DNA of 64,000 nucleotides from Candidatus Thiodiazotropha endolucinida (GTDB taxonomy: Bacteria; Pseudomonadota; Gammaproteobacteria; Chromatiales; Chromatiaceae), in contig NZ_MARB01000011.1 of assembly GCF_001715975.1 (NCBI RefSeq), forward strand, positions 1 to 64,000, in the 5' to 3' direction. The notes beneath the pieces were generated by a model. It had not been told where the DNA came from and ran no database searches. It was given only the letters and a program-made list of their open reading frames with translations. The stretch's first letter is position 1; each line of letters opens with the position of its first letter. Made by a program: the position numbers and the translations under genes. Of the stretch, positions 46,420 through 55,079 are shown one piece after another.

Positions 46420-46707
46420 TCAATAGAGTTGCCAATCAAATACGATAAAAGCACAGGCAATCAGATAGAGTATCCAGAAAAAAAGGGCGTAGGGTCCGGG
46501 ATGGTTCTCGGATTTGAAGTCTTTGGCGAAATATTCGGGAAAACCGAAGCCTGAAAAAAACGCGATGATCCGATAAAACAGAATAGGCAGCAGAAAAGCC
46601 AAAAGGATGATTAGGCCGGGAAGAGCCTCATCGACGTCATCTCTATACACGGAGTAGAGCGCCACGCTGATATAGATGGCCATTGCCACGACTTTATGCG
46701 TTTCCAT
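46420..46707 (-). CDS. Small membrane protein of unknown function
   Basis: 95 residues with three predicted membrane helices: VVAMAIYISVALYSVY (about 5-20), LPGLIILLAFLLPILFYRII (about 29-48) and YALFFWILYLIACAFIVF (about 73-90), with a charged loop between the second and third. Family not recognised. It is isolated and faces the porin terminator and the hairpin repeat. Confidence 0.65.
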   Translation of the reverse strand: METHKVVAMAIYISVALYSVYRDDVDEALPGLIILLAFLLPILFYRIIAFFSGFGFPEYFAKDFKSENHPGPYALFFWILYLIACAFIVFDWQLY

Positions 46708-47052
46708 GGGTTTATATAGGCCCTTTCAACACGAATTCTCCACGCACGGACATTTTTTCGTCCTGTAAACCAAGCATGTACGAATGGTAACGTTGCTGGG
46801 CGGAGAAGTAGTCATAAACCGACGCGTTGCGCCAGAAAAAGCGTCACTCTGTGTTGCTCGTCGTTCATTTGGAATCACCAAATTTCTCTCACCGCGCCAT
46901 GATTGGGGCATATTAAGTTGAGTCCGGGATATTCTTTCTTTTTTTTAATTTAATCAAACGGATATCGCTTTCCGAGCATCTCAGGCCCTGACCTGTTTGG
47001 GGCTTTTATGTGCATAGTCATGTCGGGTAAAAAAAAGAAATTTACAGAAATG

Positions 47053-47060
47053 TGTCGACA
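47053..47060. promoter_or_regulatory. TGTCGACA palindrome, prpE operator 1
   Basis: An 8-bp palindrome that overlaps the -35 box of prpE. Same sequence at 47115, 49139 and 49201. FadR-type GntR proteins bind GT-n-AC palindromes, and the gntR gene next to prpB is the natural candidate. Confidence 0.65.
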
Positions 47061-47083
47061 ATTTAGAAAAATTTTACTATAAA
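47055..47083 (+). promoter_or_regulatory. Sigma-70 promoter of prpE
   Basis: TCGACA at 47055-47060, 17-bp spacer, TATAAA at 47078-47083. Predicted start near 47090. The -35 lies within operator 1. Confidence 0.6.
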
Positions 47084-47114
47084 ATAGGTTCTAATCGCAT
47101 AATACAACAAAATA

Positions 47115-47122
47115 TGTCGACA
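47115..47122. promoter_or_regulatory. TGTCGACA palindrome, prpE operator 2
   Basis: Exactly 62 bp downstream of operator 1, at about +25 to +32 of the predicted transcript. Confidence 0.65.
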
Positions 47123-47159
47123 CTTAATCAGATAGACAACACCAGAGGAGCTCCCACAC

Positions 47160-49031
47160 ATGTCACGTTATGCCGAGATCTATCAACAGTCGTTGAATGA
47201 CCCTGAGGTATTCTGGGGTACAGTCGCCAAGGGTCTGCACTGGTACGAGCATTGGGATAAGGTTTTGGATGAATCGGCCAAACCTTCGCCACGCTGGTTT
47301 AGTGGCGGAATGTTCAACACCTGCTATAACGCTTTGGATCGCCATGTGGAAGCGGGAAATGGTGATCGCCTGGCGTTGATTTACGGCAGTCCGGTAACAG
47401 AGCAGAAGCGCACTTACAGCTACAGCGAACTGCGGGATACGGTAGCCCGGCTGGCCGGTGTGATAGCGTCCCACGGTGTGGGAAAGGGCGATCGGGTCAT
47501 TATATATATGCCGATGATACCGGAAGCGGCCATTGCCATGTTGGCATGTGCCCGGATCGGTGCTATTCATTCGGTTGTTTTTGGTGGATTTGCGGCAAAA
47601 GAGCTGGCAACACGGATCGATGATTGCCAACCTAAAATGATACTTTCCGCATCCTGCGGTATCGAACCCAGTCGCTTGGTCGCGTACAAGCCACTGCTTG
47701 ATGAGGCGATTGATATAGCCCGGCATAAGCCTACCACGTGCATCATCAAACAGCGGACTCAATTGGCGGCTGAATTACAGGACGGACGGGATTTCGATTG
47801 GGAAGGGTCATTGTCACAGGCCGATCCCGTCGATTGTGTTCCGGTTGAGGCAACAGATCCTCTCTATATCCTCTATACCTCTGGTACTACAGGCCAGCCC
47901 AAGGGCGTGGTGCGTGACAACGGTGGACATGCCGCTGCACTGCTCTGGTCGATGAAGAATATCTACAATGTCGAGGCGGGTGATGTCTACTGGGCGGCAT
48001 CCGATGTCGGGTGGGTGGTTGGCCACAGCTATATCGTCTATGGTCCCCTGTTAGCCGGTTGCACCACCGTCATATACGAAGGCAAGCCGGTCGGTACCCC
48101 CGATCCCGGCGCATTCTGGCGAATGATCAGTGAGTATAAAGTCAAAGTGCTGTTTACTGCGCCAACCGCGTTCCGGGCAATCAAGAAGGAGGATCCGCAA
48201 GGCGCCTATATGTCGAAGTATGATATCGGCTGTATGGATGCCTTGTTTCTTGCGGGTGAGCGTTGCGATCCTGATACGCTTCACTGGGCTGAAACCATGC
48301 TCGATAAACCGGTTGTCGATCATTGGTGGCAAACCGAGACTGGCTGGGCTATTGCCGCGAATCCCATGGGTATTGAACCGCTTCCGATAAAGGCCGGTTC
48401 TCCAACGGTATCCATGGTGGGTTATGACGTGCGTGTGCTCGATGACCAGGGCGTCGAAAAACCTGCAGGAGAGATGGGAGATATCGTAATAAAACAGCCA
48501 TTGCCTCCCGCGTGCCTGCCTACTCTTTGGAATAACGAACAAAGATTCGTCGACTCCTATCTGAGCGCTCATCCCGGGTATTACCTGACGGGTGATGCCG
48601 GATACAAGGATGAAGACGGCTATCTGTGGATCATGAGCCGGACCGATGATGTTATCAACGTTGCGGGACATCGCCTCTCCACGGGGCAGATGGAAGAGGT
48701 ATTGGCGGGCCATGCCGATGTGGCGGAGTGTGCTGTCATCGGCGTATCCGATACCTTGAAGGGGCAATTGCCTTTGGGATTTGTTGTCTTGAAGTCGGGT
48801 GTCGAACGTTCTGCAGATGAGTTGGCTGCTGAATTGGTGAAGCGGGTTCGAGAGCAGATTGGTCCGGTCGCGGCATTTAAGCACATCGCCATTGTTAAAC
48901 GTCTGCCCAAGACACGCTCAGGAAAGATCCTGCGGGGAACGATGGTGAAGATCGCCGACGGTCAGGAGTGGAAGATGCCCGCTACGATCGATGATCCTGC
49001 GATTTTGGACGAGATCTCGTCCTCCTTATAA
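47160..49031 (+). CDS. prpE: Propionyl-CoA synthetase
   Basis: 623 residues. AMP-forming ligase that activates propionate to propionyl-CoA. The adenylation loop is LYTSGTTGQPKGVVRDNGGH, SGGMFNTCYNALDRHV is a typical PrpE segment, WWQTETGWAI is motif A5, and the catalytic lysine of the C-terminal domain lies in KTRSGKILRGTM, the usual acetylation control site. AGAGGAG nine bases upstream supports the ATG. It heads its own transcription unit next to gntR-prpBC-acnD-prpF and shares operator architecture with it. Confidence 0.96.
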   Translation: MSRYAEIYQQSLNDPEVFWGTVAKGLHWYEHWDKVLDESAKPSPRWFSGGMFNTCYNALDRHVEAGNGDRLALIYGSPVTEQKRTYSYSELRDTVARLAGVIASHGVGKGDRVIIYMPMIPEAAIAMLACARIGAIHSVVFGGFAAKELATRIDDCQPKMILSASCGIEPSRLVAYKPLLDEAIDIARHKPTTCIIKQRTQLAAELQDGRDFDWEGSLSQADPVDCVPVEATDPLYILYTSGTTGQPKGVVRDNGGHAAALLWSMKNIYNVEAGDVYWAASDVGWVVGHSYIVYGPLLAGCTTVIYEGKPVGTPDPGAFWRMISEYKVKVLFTAPTAFRAIKKEDPQGAYMSKYDIGCMDALFLAGERCDPDTLHWAETMLDKPVVDHWWQTETGWAIAANPMGIEPLPIKAGSPTVSMVGYDVRVLDDQGVEKPAGEMGDIVIKQPLPPACLPTLWNNEQRFVDSYLSAHPGYYLTGDAGYKDEDGYLWIMSRTDDVINVAGHRLSTGQMEEVLAGHADVAECAVIGVSDTLKGQLPLGFVVLKSGVERSADELAAELVKRVREQIGPVAAFKHIAIVKRLPKTRSGKILRGTMVKIADGQEWKMPATIDDPAILDEISSSL

Positions 49032-49138
49032 ACCCTGGGTTATGCAAAATAAAACGGGATAGATTGGCTTAGAGAGGGTGCTCTACCTCGCCAAGGAGGC
49101 AATCGGGTAGGGCACCAAAATCACTAAATTCAATAAAG

Positions 49139-49146
49139 TGTCGACA
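49139..49146. promoter_or_regulatory. TGTCGACA palindrome, gntR operator 1
   Basis: Overlaps the -35 of the gntR-prpBC-acnD-prpF promoter, as operator 1 does at prpE. Confidence 0.65.
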
Positions 49147-49169
49147 TATTAAGCAGTATAGGCTATATT
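49141..49169 (+). promoter_or_regulatory. Sigma-70 promoter of the gntR-prp operon
   Basis: TCGACA at 49141-49146, 17-bp spacer, TATATT at 49164-49169. Same geometry as the prpE promoter; predicted start near 49176. Confidence 0.6.
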
Positions 49170-49200
49170 TTGGTCAATATTTGCTTTATTTGAATCAATG

Positions 49201-49208
49201 TGTCGACA
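49201..49208. promoter_or_regulatory. TGTCGACA palindrome, gntR operator 2
   Basis: 62 bp downstream of 49139. An ATG at 49198 would place this site inside the coding region; with the preferred GTG at 49240 it lies in the leader. Confidence 0.65.
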
Positions 49209-49239
49209 TACTGAGATATTTATACGGAGTCAGTCGCGA

Positions 49240-49908
49240 GTGGAAAAGAACGATCCGATCACTATCACACTAACAGATCGTCTCTTCGATACGATTCAGC
49301 GTGCCATCGTTGAAGGAGATATTCCGTCTGGAAGTAAGATCAGTGAGCCGGAACTTGCTCGACAGCATGGCGTCAGTCGAGGTTCATTGAGAGAAGCGAT
49401 CGGACGACTTGAAGCGAGGAAGCTGGTTGAGCGTAAACCCAATCTGGGTGCTCGAGTGGTGACGCTCTCATACGAACAGTTGATTGAAATCTATCAGGTA
49501 CGTGAAGCCCTTGAGGGGATGGCTGCGAGATTGGCGGCACAAAATATGAGTGATAAGGAGATAGAGGAGCTACAGCTGCTGTTGGATCAGCATGGACGGC
49601 AGATTGAAGAACAGCATGGTGAGGCGTATTTCCAAAAGCAGGGTGACCTCGACTTCCATTACCGTATTGTTCAAGGTAGCAAAAATCACCACCTGATCGG
49701 TCTGCTTTGCAACGATCTCTATCATCTGTTGCGTATGTACCGTTACCAGTTCGGGATGCGCAGTAAGCGCTCCAGTCAGGCCTATGATGAGCACCACTAT
49801 CTGTTGAATGCCATTTCCTCTCGAGACCCTGAAATGGCGGAGCTTTTGATGCGTCAGCATATTCGTTCCTCACGTAGAAACGTGGAAAGAATGTTGCTGG
49901 AAAACTAA
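49240..49908 (+). CDS. GntR/FadR-family regulator of the propionate genes
   Basis: 222 residues from the GTG at 49240, chosen because CGGAG lies ten bases upstream and the 14 residues added by the ATG at 49198 are encoded by an operator. An N-terminal winged helix (about 10-75: LFDTIQRAIVEGDIPSGSKI, ELARQHGVSRGSLREAIGRL) is followed by an all-helical FCD effector domain with probable metal-binding Asp and His residues (DLDFHYRIV, HHLIGLL, DEHHYLLNAI). By position and operators it probably controls prpE and its own operon; the ligand is likely 2-methylcitrate or a related acid, by analogy with other GntR-type PrpR proteins. Confidence 0.9.
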   Translation: MEKNDPITITLTDRLFDTIQRAIVEGDIPSGSKISEPELARQHGVSRGSLREAIGRLEARKLVERKPNLGARVVTLSYEQLIEIYQVREALEGMAARLAAQNMSDKEIEELQLLLDQHGRQIEEQHGEAYFQKQGDLDFHYRIVQGSKNHHLIGLLCNDLYHLLRMYRYQFGMRSKRSSQAYDEHHYLLNAISSRDPEMAELLMRQHIRSSRRNVERMLLEN

Positions 49909-49915
49909 CGATACG

Positions 49916-50008
49916 TGAGTTTTGAGTTTTTAGTTATAAGTTTTGAGTTAGAAATAAGTGTGTGTAGTGAACGCCACAACTCAAAACTAAAAACCCATAA
50001 CTCAAGAC
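49916..50008. repeat. Imperfect inverted repeat of GAGTTTTGAGTT type between gntR and prpB
   Basis: The left arm (about 49916-49950) and right arm (about 49977-50008) match in inverted orientation, about 17 of 21 in the core containing GTTTTTAGTT. The left arm itself repeats AGTTTTGAGTT twice. Related to 52261-52370. Confidence 0.6.
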
Positions 50009-50030
50009 TTTTTTATGTTGAGGATATGAA

Positions 50031-50921
50031 ATGACCAATCATCAAAATCCTGGCGCCCGCTTTCGAGCTGCCGTCGAACAAGAGAAACCATTGCAGTGTG
50101 TGGGTGCAATCAACGCCTACCATGCCCGGCTGGCGGAAGCCTCGGGATATCAATCCCTCTACATCTCGGGTGGCGGTGTCGCTGCGGGTTCATGCGGTAT
50201 CCCCGATCTGGGTATCACGACGATGGAAGATGTCCTGACAGATCTGCGACGCATGACGGAAGTGACTGACCTGCCTGTATTGGTTGATATCGACACAGGA
50301 TGGGGGGGGGGCTTCAATATCGCGCGGACTATTCGCAATATGAACAAGTTCGGAGCGGCTGCAGTACATATCGAAGATCAAGTGCAACAAAAACGTTGTG
50401 GCCACCGTCCCAATAAAGCGATCGTCACCCAGAGTGAGATGGTTGACCGCATCAAAGCGGCGGTGGATGCAAGACTGGATGATGATTTTGTAATTATGGC
50501 ACGTACTGATGCGCTGGCTGTGGAGGGTATGCAATCAGCCATTGACCGGGCATCTGCCTGTGTCGAGGCTGGGGCGGATATGATCTTTCCGGAAGCGATG
50601 AACGAGCTCGATCAGTATCGGGAGTTTGTGGCAGCGGTCAAGGTTCCGGTATTGGCTAACATCACTGAATTTGGCGCCACACCCTTATTTACCACGGAAC
50701 ATTTGGCGTCTGTGGGCGTGAGTATTGCTCTCTACCCTCTGAGCGCATTCCGCGCGGCAAATGCTGCAGCTTTGAAGGTGTATCAAACCCTGCGCGATGA
50801 AGGGACCCAACAAGGCGTTGTTGAGTTGATGCAGAGTCGTGCCGATCTTTACGACTATCTCGGCTATCACGATTTCGAACAGAAGCTGGACCATCTGTTT
50901 GCTTCAGAGGAGACGGCTTAA
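50031..50921 (+). CDS. prpB: 2-methylisocitrate lyase
   Basis: 296 residues, isocitrate-lyase superfamily. Cleaves 2-methylisocitrate to pyruvate and succinate. The active-site loop [12 protein letters not shown] with catalytic Cys, [16 protein letters not shown] for metal binding, and [11 protein letters not shown] are diagnostic. ATG at 50031 has GAGGA upstream. Second gene of the operon. Confidence 0.97.
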   Translation: MTNHQNPGARFRAAVEQEKPLQCVGAINAYHARLAEASGYQSLYISGGGVAAGSCGIPDLGITTMEDVLTDLRRMTEVTDLPVLVDIDTGWGGGFNIARTIRNMNKFGAAAVHIEDQVQQKRCGHRPNKAIVTQSEMVDRIKAAVDARLDDDFVIMARTDALAVEGMQSAIDRASACVEAGADMIFPEAMNELDQYREFVAAVKVPVLANITEFGATPLFTTEHLASVGVSIALYPLSAFRAANAAALKVYQTLRDEGTQQGVVELMQSRADLYDYLGYHDFEQKLDHLFASEETA

Positions 50922-50935
50922 CGTAAACGATTCAT

Positions 50936-51036
50936 GCCGCAAATAACGCTAATTACTGCAAATGAAAACAAAAAAAATTTTTCTGAGCAATCATATCATT
51001 TGCGCTTATTCGCGGTGATTAGTGTCCATTTGCGGC
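50936..51036. repeat. Inverted CGCAAAT-type repeat between prpB and prpC
   Basis: GCCGCAAATAACGCTAATT at 50936 is the inverted counterpart of the sequence ending at 51036, which reads on the minus strand GCCGCAAATGGACACTAATC and continues with CGCGAATAAGCGCAAAT. Same family as 23621-23653 and 23841-23872. Confidence 0.6.
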
Positions 51037-51101
51037 CACTCTCTTAAACCAGTTTTGTAAAACACTATCCAATTATCAATCGCATCAGAGGAGGTTTCCC
51101 A

Positions 51102-52256
51102 ATGAGCGAACCCAATCAAATCCTTCCCAAGGCGAAAAAGTCGGTCGCACTCTCCGGCACTGCCGCCGGTAACACCGCAATCTGTACCGTTGGCCGTACC
51201 GGTAATGACCTGCACTACCGCGGTTACGACATTCTCGATTTCGCCGAAAAGGCGGAATTCGAGGAGATCGCCTACCTATTGATTCATGGCGCCCTCCCAA
51301 CCCCCGCTGAACTGACCGCATACAAGACCAAACTTAAGTCGATGCGCGGGTTGCCCCAGGCGGTGAAGCAGGCTATGGAGGCGATCCCGGCTTCCGCCCA
51401 TCCGATGGATGTGATGCGCACCGCCTGTTCGGTAATGGGCAGCTGTGTGCCGGAGAAGGAGAGTCACCCCGCCTCAGAGGCGCGGGATATCGTCGACCGC
51501 TTGATGGCAAGCTCCGGCTCGGCCCTGCTCTACTGGTATCACTATGCGTTCAACGGTAAGCGTATTGACGTTGAGACCGATGACGATTCCATCGGCGGTC
51601 ACTTCCTCCACCTGTTGCATGGTGAGAAGCCGAAAGAGTCCTGGGTACGCGCCATGCACACCTCGCTGGTACTTTACGCCGAGCATGAGTTTAACGCCTC
51701 AACCTTCACTGCTCGCGTGGTGGCCGGTACGAATTCCGATATGTACTCGGCAATAACCGCGGCTATCGGTGCACTGCGCGGCCCCAAGCATGGTGGCGCC
51801 AACGAAGAAGCCTTCCGTATCCAAAGCCGTTACCGCACTGCAGACGAGGCGGAGGTTGATATCCGCGAGCGGGTTGGACGCAAAGAGATCGTCATCGGCT
51901 TCGGTCACCCGGTCTACACTGTGGGTGACCCCCGCAACGATGTGATCAAACAGGTTGCCAAGGAGCTCTCCGAGGAGGCGGGCAACATGACCATGTTCAG
52001 CGTCGCCGACCGCCTTGAGTCGGTAATGTGGGAGATCAAGAAGATGTTCCCAAACCTGGATTGGTTCTCTGCCGTATCCTACAACCAGATGGGTGTGCCC
52101 ACTGATATGTTCACCCCCCTGTTCGTCATATCCCGCCTCAGCGGCTGGGGTGCCCATGTGATCGAACAACGCGAAGACGGCAAGATCATCCGCCCCTCGG
52201 CCAACTATACCGGACCGGAGAACCGGGCCTGGGTGCCGATCAACGAAAGAGGCTGA
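51102..52256 (+). CDS. prpC: 2-methylcitrate synthase
   Basis: 384 residues, citrate synthase fold, condensing propionyl-CoA with oxaloacetate. Active-site segments [12 protein letters not shown] and [13 protein letters not shown] are present, and the short length with [15 protein letters not shown]-type N-terminus marks the PrpC branch rather than GltA. GAGGAGG ten bases before the ATG is a strong ribosome binding site. Confidence 0.96.
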   Translation: MSEPNQILPKAKKSVALSGTAAGNTAICTVGRTGNDLHYRGYDILDFAEKAEFEEIAYLLIHGALPTPAELTAYKTKLKSMRGLPQAVKQAMEAIPASAHPMDVMRTACSVMGSCVPEKESHPASEARDIVDRLMASSGSALLYWYHYAFNGKRIDVETDDDSIGGHFLHLLHGEKPKESWVRAMHTSLVLYAEHEFNASTFTARVVAGTNSDMYSAITAAIGALRGPKHGGANEEAFRIQSRYRTADEAEVDIRERVGRKEIVIGFGHPVYTVGDPRNDVIKQVAKELSEEAGNMTMFSVADRLESVMWEIKKMFPNLDWFSAVSYNQMGVPTDMFTPLFVISRLSGWGAHVIEQREDGKIIRPSANYTGPENRAWVPINERG

Positions 52257-52260
52257 GGAT

Positions 52261-52370
52261 TAGTTTTGAGTTTTAAGTGATGAGTTTTGAGTTGTCGGTA
52301 CTCGCTACGCGCGTGGTTTTTTAAAAAAACCGTGCGTGCAGCGCACACCGAAACTAAAAACTCATAACTA
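52261..52370. repeat. Imperfect inverted repeat between prpC and acnD
   Basis: TAGTTTTGAGTTTTAAGTGA at 52261 pairs imperfectly (16/20) with the inverted sequence at 52351-52370. A second copy of TGAGTTTTGAGTT follows the left arm. Same family as 49916-50008. Confidence 0.55.
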
Positions 52371-52398
52371 CCCTGCTATCGCATCGAACGAGAGCTCA

Positions 52399-54984
52399 AT
52401 GAACATAAAATATCGAAAGCCCATGCCGGGTAGCGACCTGGTCTACTTCGATACGCGCATGGCGGTCGAAGCGATCCAGCCCGGCGCCTACGACCGACTC
52501 CCCTACACCTCACGGGTTCTGGCGGAGCAGTTGGTGCGACGCTGCGAGTCGAACCTGCTGACGGACGCCCTTAAGCAACTCATCGAGCGCAAGCGCGATC
52601 TGGACTTTCCCTGGTATCCGGCACGGGTGGTCTGCCACGACATCCTGGGGCAGACTGCCCTGGTCGACCTGGCCGGCCTGCGCGACGCCATTGCCGACAA
52701 GGGGGGAGAACCGGCCAAGGTCAATCCGGTGGTGCCGACCCAGCTGATCGTCGACCACTCACTGGCGGTGGAGCACGCCGGCTTCGAGCCGGACGCCTTC
52801 GAGAAGAACCGGGCTATCGAGGATCGCCGCAACGAGGATCGCTTTCACTTCATAGAGTGGTGCAAGACCGCCTTCGACAATGTGGACGTGATCCCCGCCG
52901 GTAACGGCATCATGCATCAGATCAACCTGGAGAAGATGTCACCGGTGATCCAGTCCCGAGACGGCGTGGCCTTTCCCGATACCTGCGTCGGCACAGACAG
53001 TCATACCCCCCATGTGGATGCCCTCGGTGTCATTGCTATCGGTGTCGGTGGTCTGGAGGCGGAAAATGTGATGCTGGGCCGTGCCTCAATGATGCGATTG
53101 CCTGAGATCGTCGGCGTCAATCTTACCGGCCAGCGCCGGCCGGGTATCACCGCCACCGACATTGTGCTTGCCCTGACCGAGTTCCTGCGTCAGGAGCGGG
53201 TGGTTTCAGCCTATCTCGAATTCTTCGGTGAGGGAGTAGAGAGCCTCACCATCGGCGATCGCGCCACTATCTCCAACATGACACCGGAATTCGGTGCCTC
53301 GGCGGGCCTCTTCTATATCGATCAACAGACCATCGACTACCTGAAGCTGACAGGTCGCGAGCCCGAGCAGGTAGCCCTGGTGGAGAACTATGCAAAGACC
53401 ACAGGTCTTTGGGCTGATGCCCTTGAAACAGCCGACTACGAACGCTTGCTGGAGTTCGATCTTTCCAGCGTGGTGCGCAACATGGCGGGACCCTCCAATC
53501 CCCACCGCCGCCTGCCCACCTCTGCCCTGGCGGAGCGTGGCATCGCCGGTACCTGGGAGGAAAAACCGGGCGTGATGCCCGACGGGGCGGTGATCATCGC
53601 CGCCATTACCAGCTGCACCAACACCTCCAACCCGCGTAACGTGGTGGCCGCCGGCCTGCTGGCGCGCAAGGCTAATCAACTGGGACTCACCCGCAAGCCC
53701 TGGGTGAAGTCCTCTTTCGCGCCGGGCTCCAAGGTCGCCAAGCTCTATCTGGAAGAGGCGGGCCTGCTGCCGGAACTGGAGAAACTCGGCTTTGGTATCG
53801 TTGCCTACGCCTGCACCACCTGCAACGGCATGAGCGGCGCCCTCGATCCGAAGATCCAGCAGGAAATTATCGACCGGGACCTCTACGCCACCGCGGTGCT
53901 CTCCGGCAACCGCAACTTCGACGGCCGTATCCACCCCTACGCCAAGCAGGCCTTCCTCGCCTCGCCGCCGCTGGTGGTGGCCTACGCCATCGCCGGCACC
54001 GTGCGTTTCGACATTGAGCAGGACGTCCTGGGTCGCGACAAGGATGGCAACCCGATCACACTCAACGACATCTGGCCCAGCGACGAGGAGATCGACGCTA
54101 TTGTCAAGCAGTCGGTGAAGCCGGAGCAGTTTATCCAGATCTACCAGCCCATGTTCGACCTGGGTGACCGGGAGCAGGCGGAGAGCCCGCTCTATGATTG
54201 GCGGCCGCAAAGTACCTACATACGCCGTCCTCCCTACTGGGAGGGTGCCTTGGCGGGTGAGCGCAGCCTGAGCGGTATGCGTCCTTTGGCGGTGTTGGGC
54301 GACAACATCACCACCGATCATCTGTCGCCCTCCAACGCCATCCTGCCGAGCAGCGCGGCGGGTGAATACCTGGCCAAGATGGGCCTGCCGGAGGAGGACT
54401 TCAACTCCTATGCCACCCATCGGGGCGACCACCTCACCGCACAACGCGCCACCTTCGCCAATCCCAAGCTGCTTAACGAAATGTGCCGGGACGACCAGGG
54501 TGAAGTGACACAGGGCTTCCTGGCCAGGTTGGAACCGGAGGGTGAGCCTATGCGCATGTGGGAGGCGATTGAGACCTACATGCAACGCAAACAATCGCTG
54601 ATCATCGTCGCAGGCGCCGACTACGGTCAGGGTTCTTCCCGTGACTGGGCCGCCAAAGGTGTGCGCCTGGCAGGCGTCGAGGCGATCCTGGCCGAAGGTT
54701 TCGAGCGTATCCACCGCACCAACCTGGTGGGCATGGGCGTGCTGCCGCTGGAATTCATGCGGGGCGAGAATCGTCATACTTATGCCATCGACGGTACCGA
54801 GACCTTCGATGTCGTCGGCAAGCCCAAACCGCGTACTGAACTGACGGTGGTCATGCGCCGGCGCAACGGCGAGACGGTCGAGATACCGGTTACCTGCCGC
54901 CTGGACACTGCCGAAGAGGTATCGGTCTACGGCGCAGGCGGCGTACTGCAGCGCTTCGCCCAGGACTTCCTCGCCACGGCTTAG
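52399..54984 (+). CDS. acnD: Fe/S-dependent 2-methylisocitrate dehydratase
   Basis: 861 residues from the ATG at 52399; an earlier ATG at 52336 lies in the repeat. The protein is an aconitase-family [4Fe-4S] enzyme with cluster Cys in ITSCTNTSNP and ACTTCNGMSG, and swivel-domain motif GSSRDWAAKG. AcnD converts 2-methylcitrate to an isomer of 2-methylaconitate that needs PrpF, encoded next, before rehydration. GC and codon use are higher in G/C third positions than in the preceding prpE, which creates long antisense open frames. Confidence 0.96.
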   Translation: MNIKYRKPMPGSDLVYFDTRMAVEAIQPGAYDRLPYTSRVLAEQLVRRCESNLLTDALKQLIERKRDLDFPWYPARVVCHDILGQTALVDLAGLRDAIADKGGEPAKVNPVVPTQLIVDHSLAVEHAGFEPDAFEKNRAIEDRRNEDRFHFIEWCKTAFDNVDVIPAGNGIMHQINLEKMSPVIQSRDGVAFPDTCVGTDSHTPHVDALGVIAIGVGGLEAENVMLGRASMMRLPEIVGVNLTGQRRPGITATDIVLALTEFLRQERVVSAYLEFFGEGVESLTIGDRATISNMTPEFGASAGLFYIDQQTIDYLKLTGREPEQVALVENYAKTTGLWADALETADYERLLEFDLSSVVRNMAGPSNPHRRLPTSALAERGIAGTWEEKPGVMPDGAVIIAAITSCTNTSNPRNVVAAGLLARKANQLGLTRKPWVKSSFAPGSKVAKLYLEEAGLLPELEKLGFGIVAYACTTCNGMSGALDPKIQQEIIDRDLYATAVLSGNRNFDGRIHPYAKQAFLASPPLVVAYAIAGTVRFDIEQDVLGRDKDGNPITLNDIWPSDEEIDAIVKQSVKPEQFIQIYQPMFDLGDREQAESPLYDWRPQSTYIRRPPYWEGALAGERSLSGMRPLAVLGDNITTDHLSPSNAILPSSAAGEYLAKMGLPEEDFNSYATHRGDHLTAQRATFANPKLLNEMCRDDQGEVTQGFLARLEPEGEPMRMWEAIETYMQRKQSLIIVAGADYGQGSSRDWAAKGVRLAGVEAILAEGFERIHRTNLVGMGVLPLEFMRGENRHTYAIDGTETFDVVGKPKPRTELTVVMRRRNGETVEIPVTCRLDTAEEVSVYGAGGVLQRFAQDFLATA

Positions 54985-54995
54985 GTAAACCTAGG

Positions 54996-55022
54996 GTGGG
55001 CCAAGCCGAAGGGGAGGCCCAC
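54996..55022. repeat. REP-like hairpin between acnD and prpF
   Basis: GTGGGCC (54996-55002) and GGCCCAC (55016-55022) form a 7-bp stem around a purine-rich loop. It resembles the CTAGGGTGGGC-type repetitive hairpins found between genes in many gammaproteobacteria. Confidence 0.55.
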
Positions 55023-55079
55023 TCATTTGTCACTGGCGGTTAACGATATCGATTACCGTTTCGACAGGACGATAAACAT

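Larger units (their letters stand above)
46708..47159. other. 452-nt region upstream of prpE
   Basis: No convincing gene; a 61-codon minus-strand ORF (46726-46911) has no family resemblance. The right part holds the prpE promoter and its two operators. Confidence 0.7.

Noticed and set aside
46726-46911. 61-codon minus-strand ORF upstream of prpE
   Set aside because: No ribosome binding site, no family resemblance, in an AT-rich regulatory region.
49198-49239. N-terminal extension of the GntR regulator from the ATG at 49198
   Set aside because: The first codons are the TGTCGACA operator; GTG at 49240 has a ribosome binding site and gives the usual N-terminus.
53206-54777. 523-codon minus-strand ORF opposite acnD
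   Set aside because: Long antisense frame caused by high GC at third positions; AcnD on the plus strand is complete and conserved.
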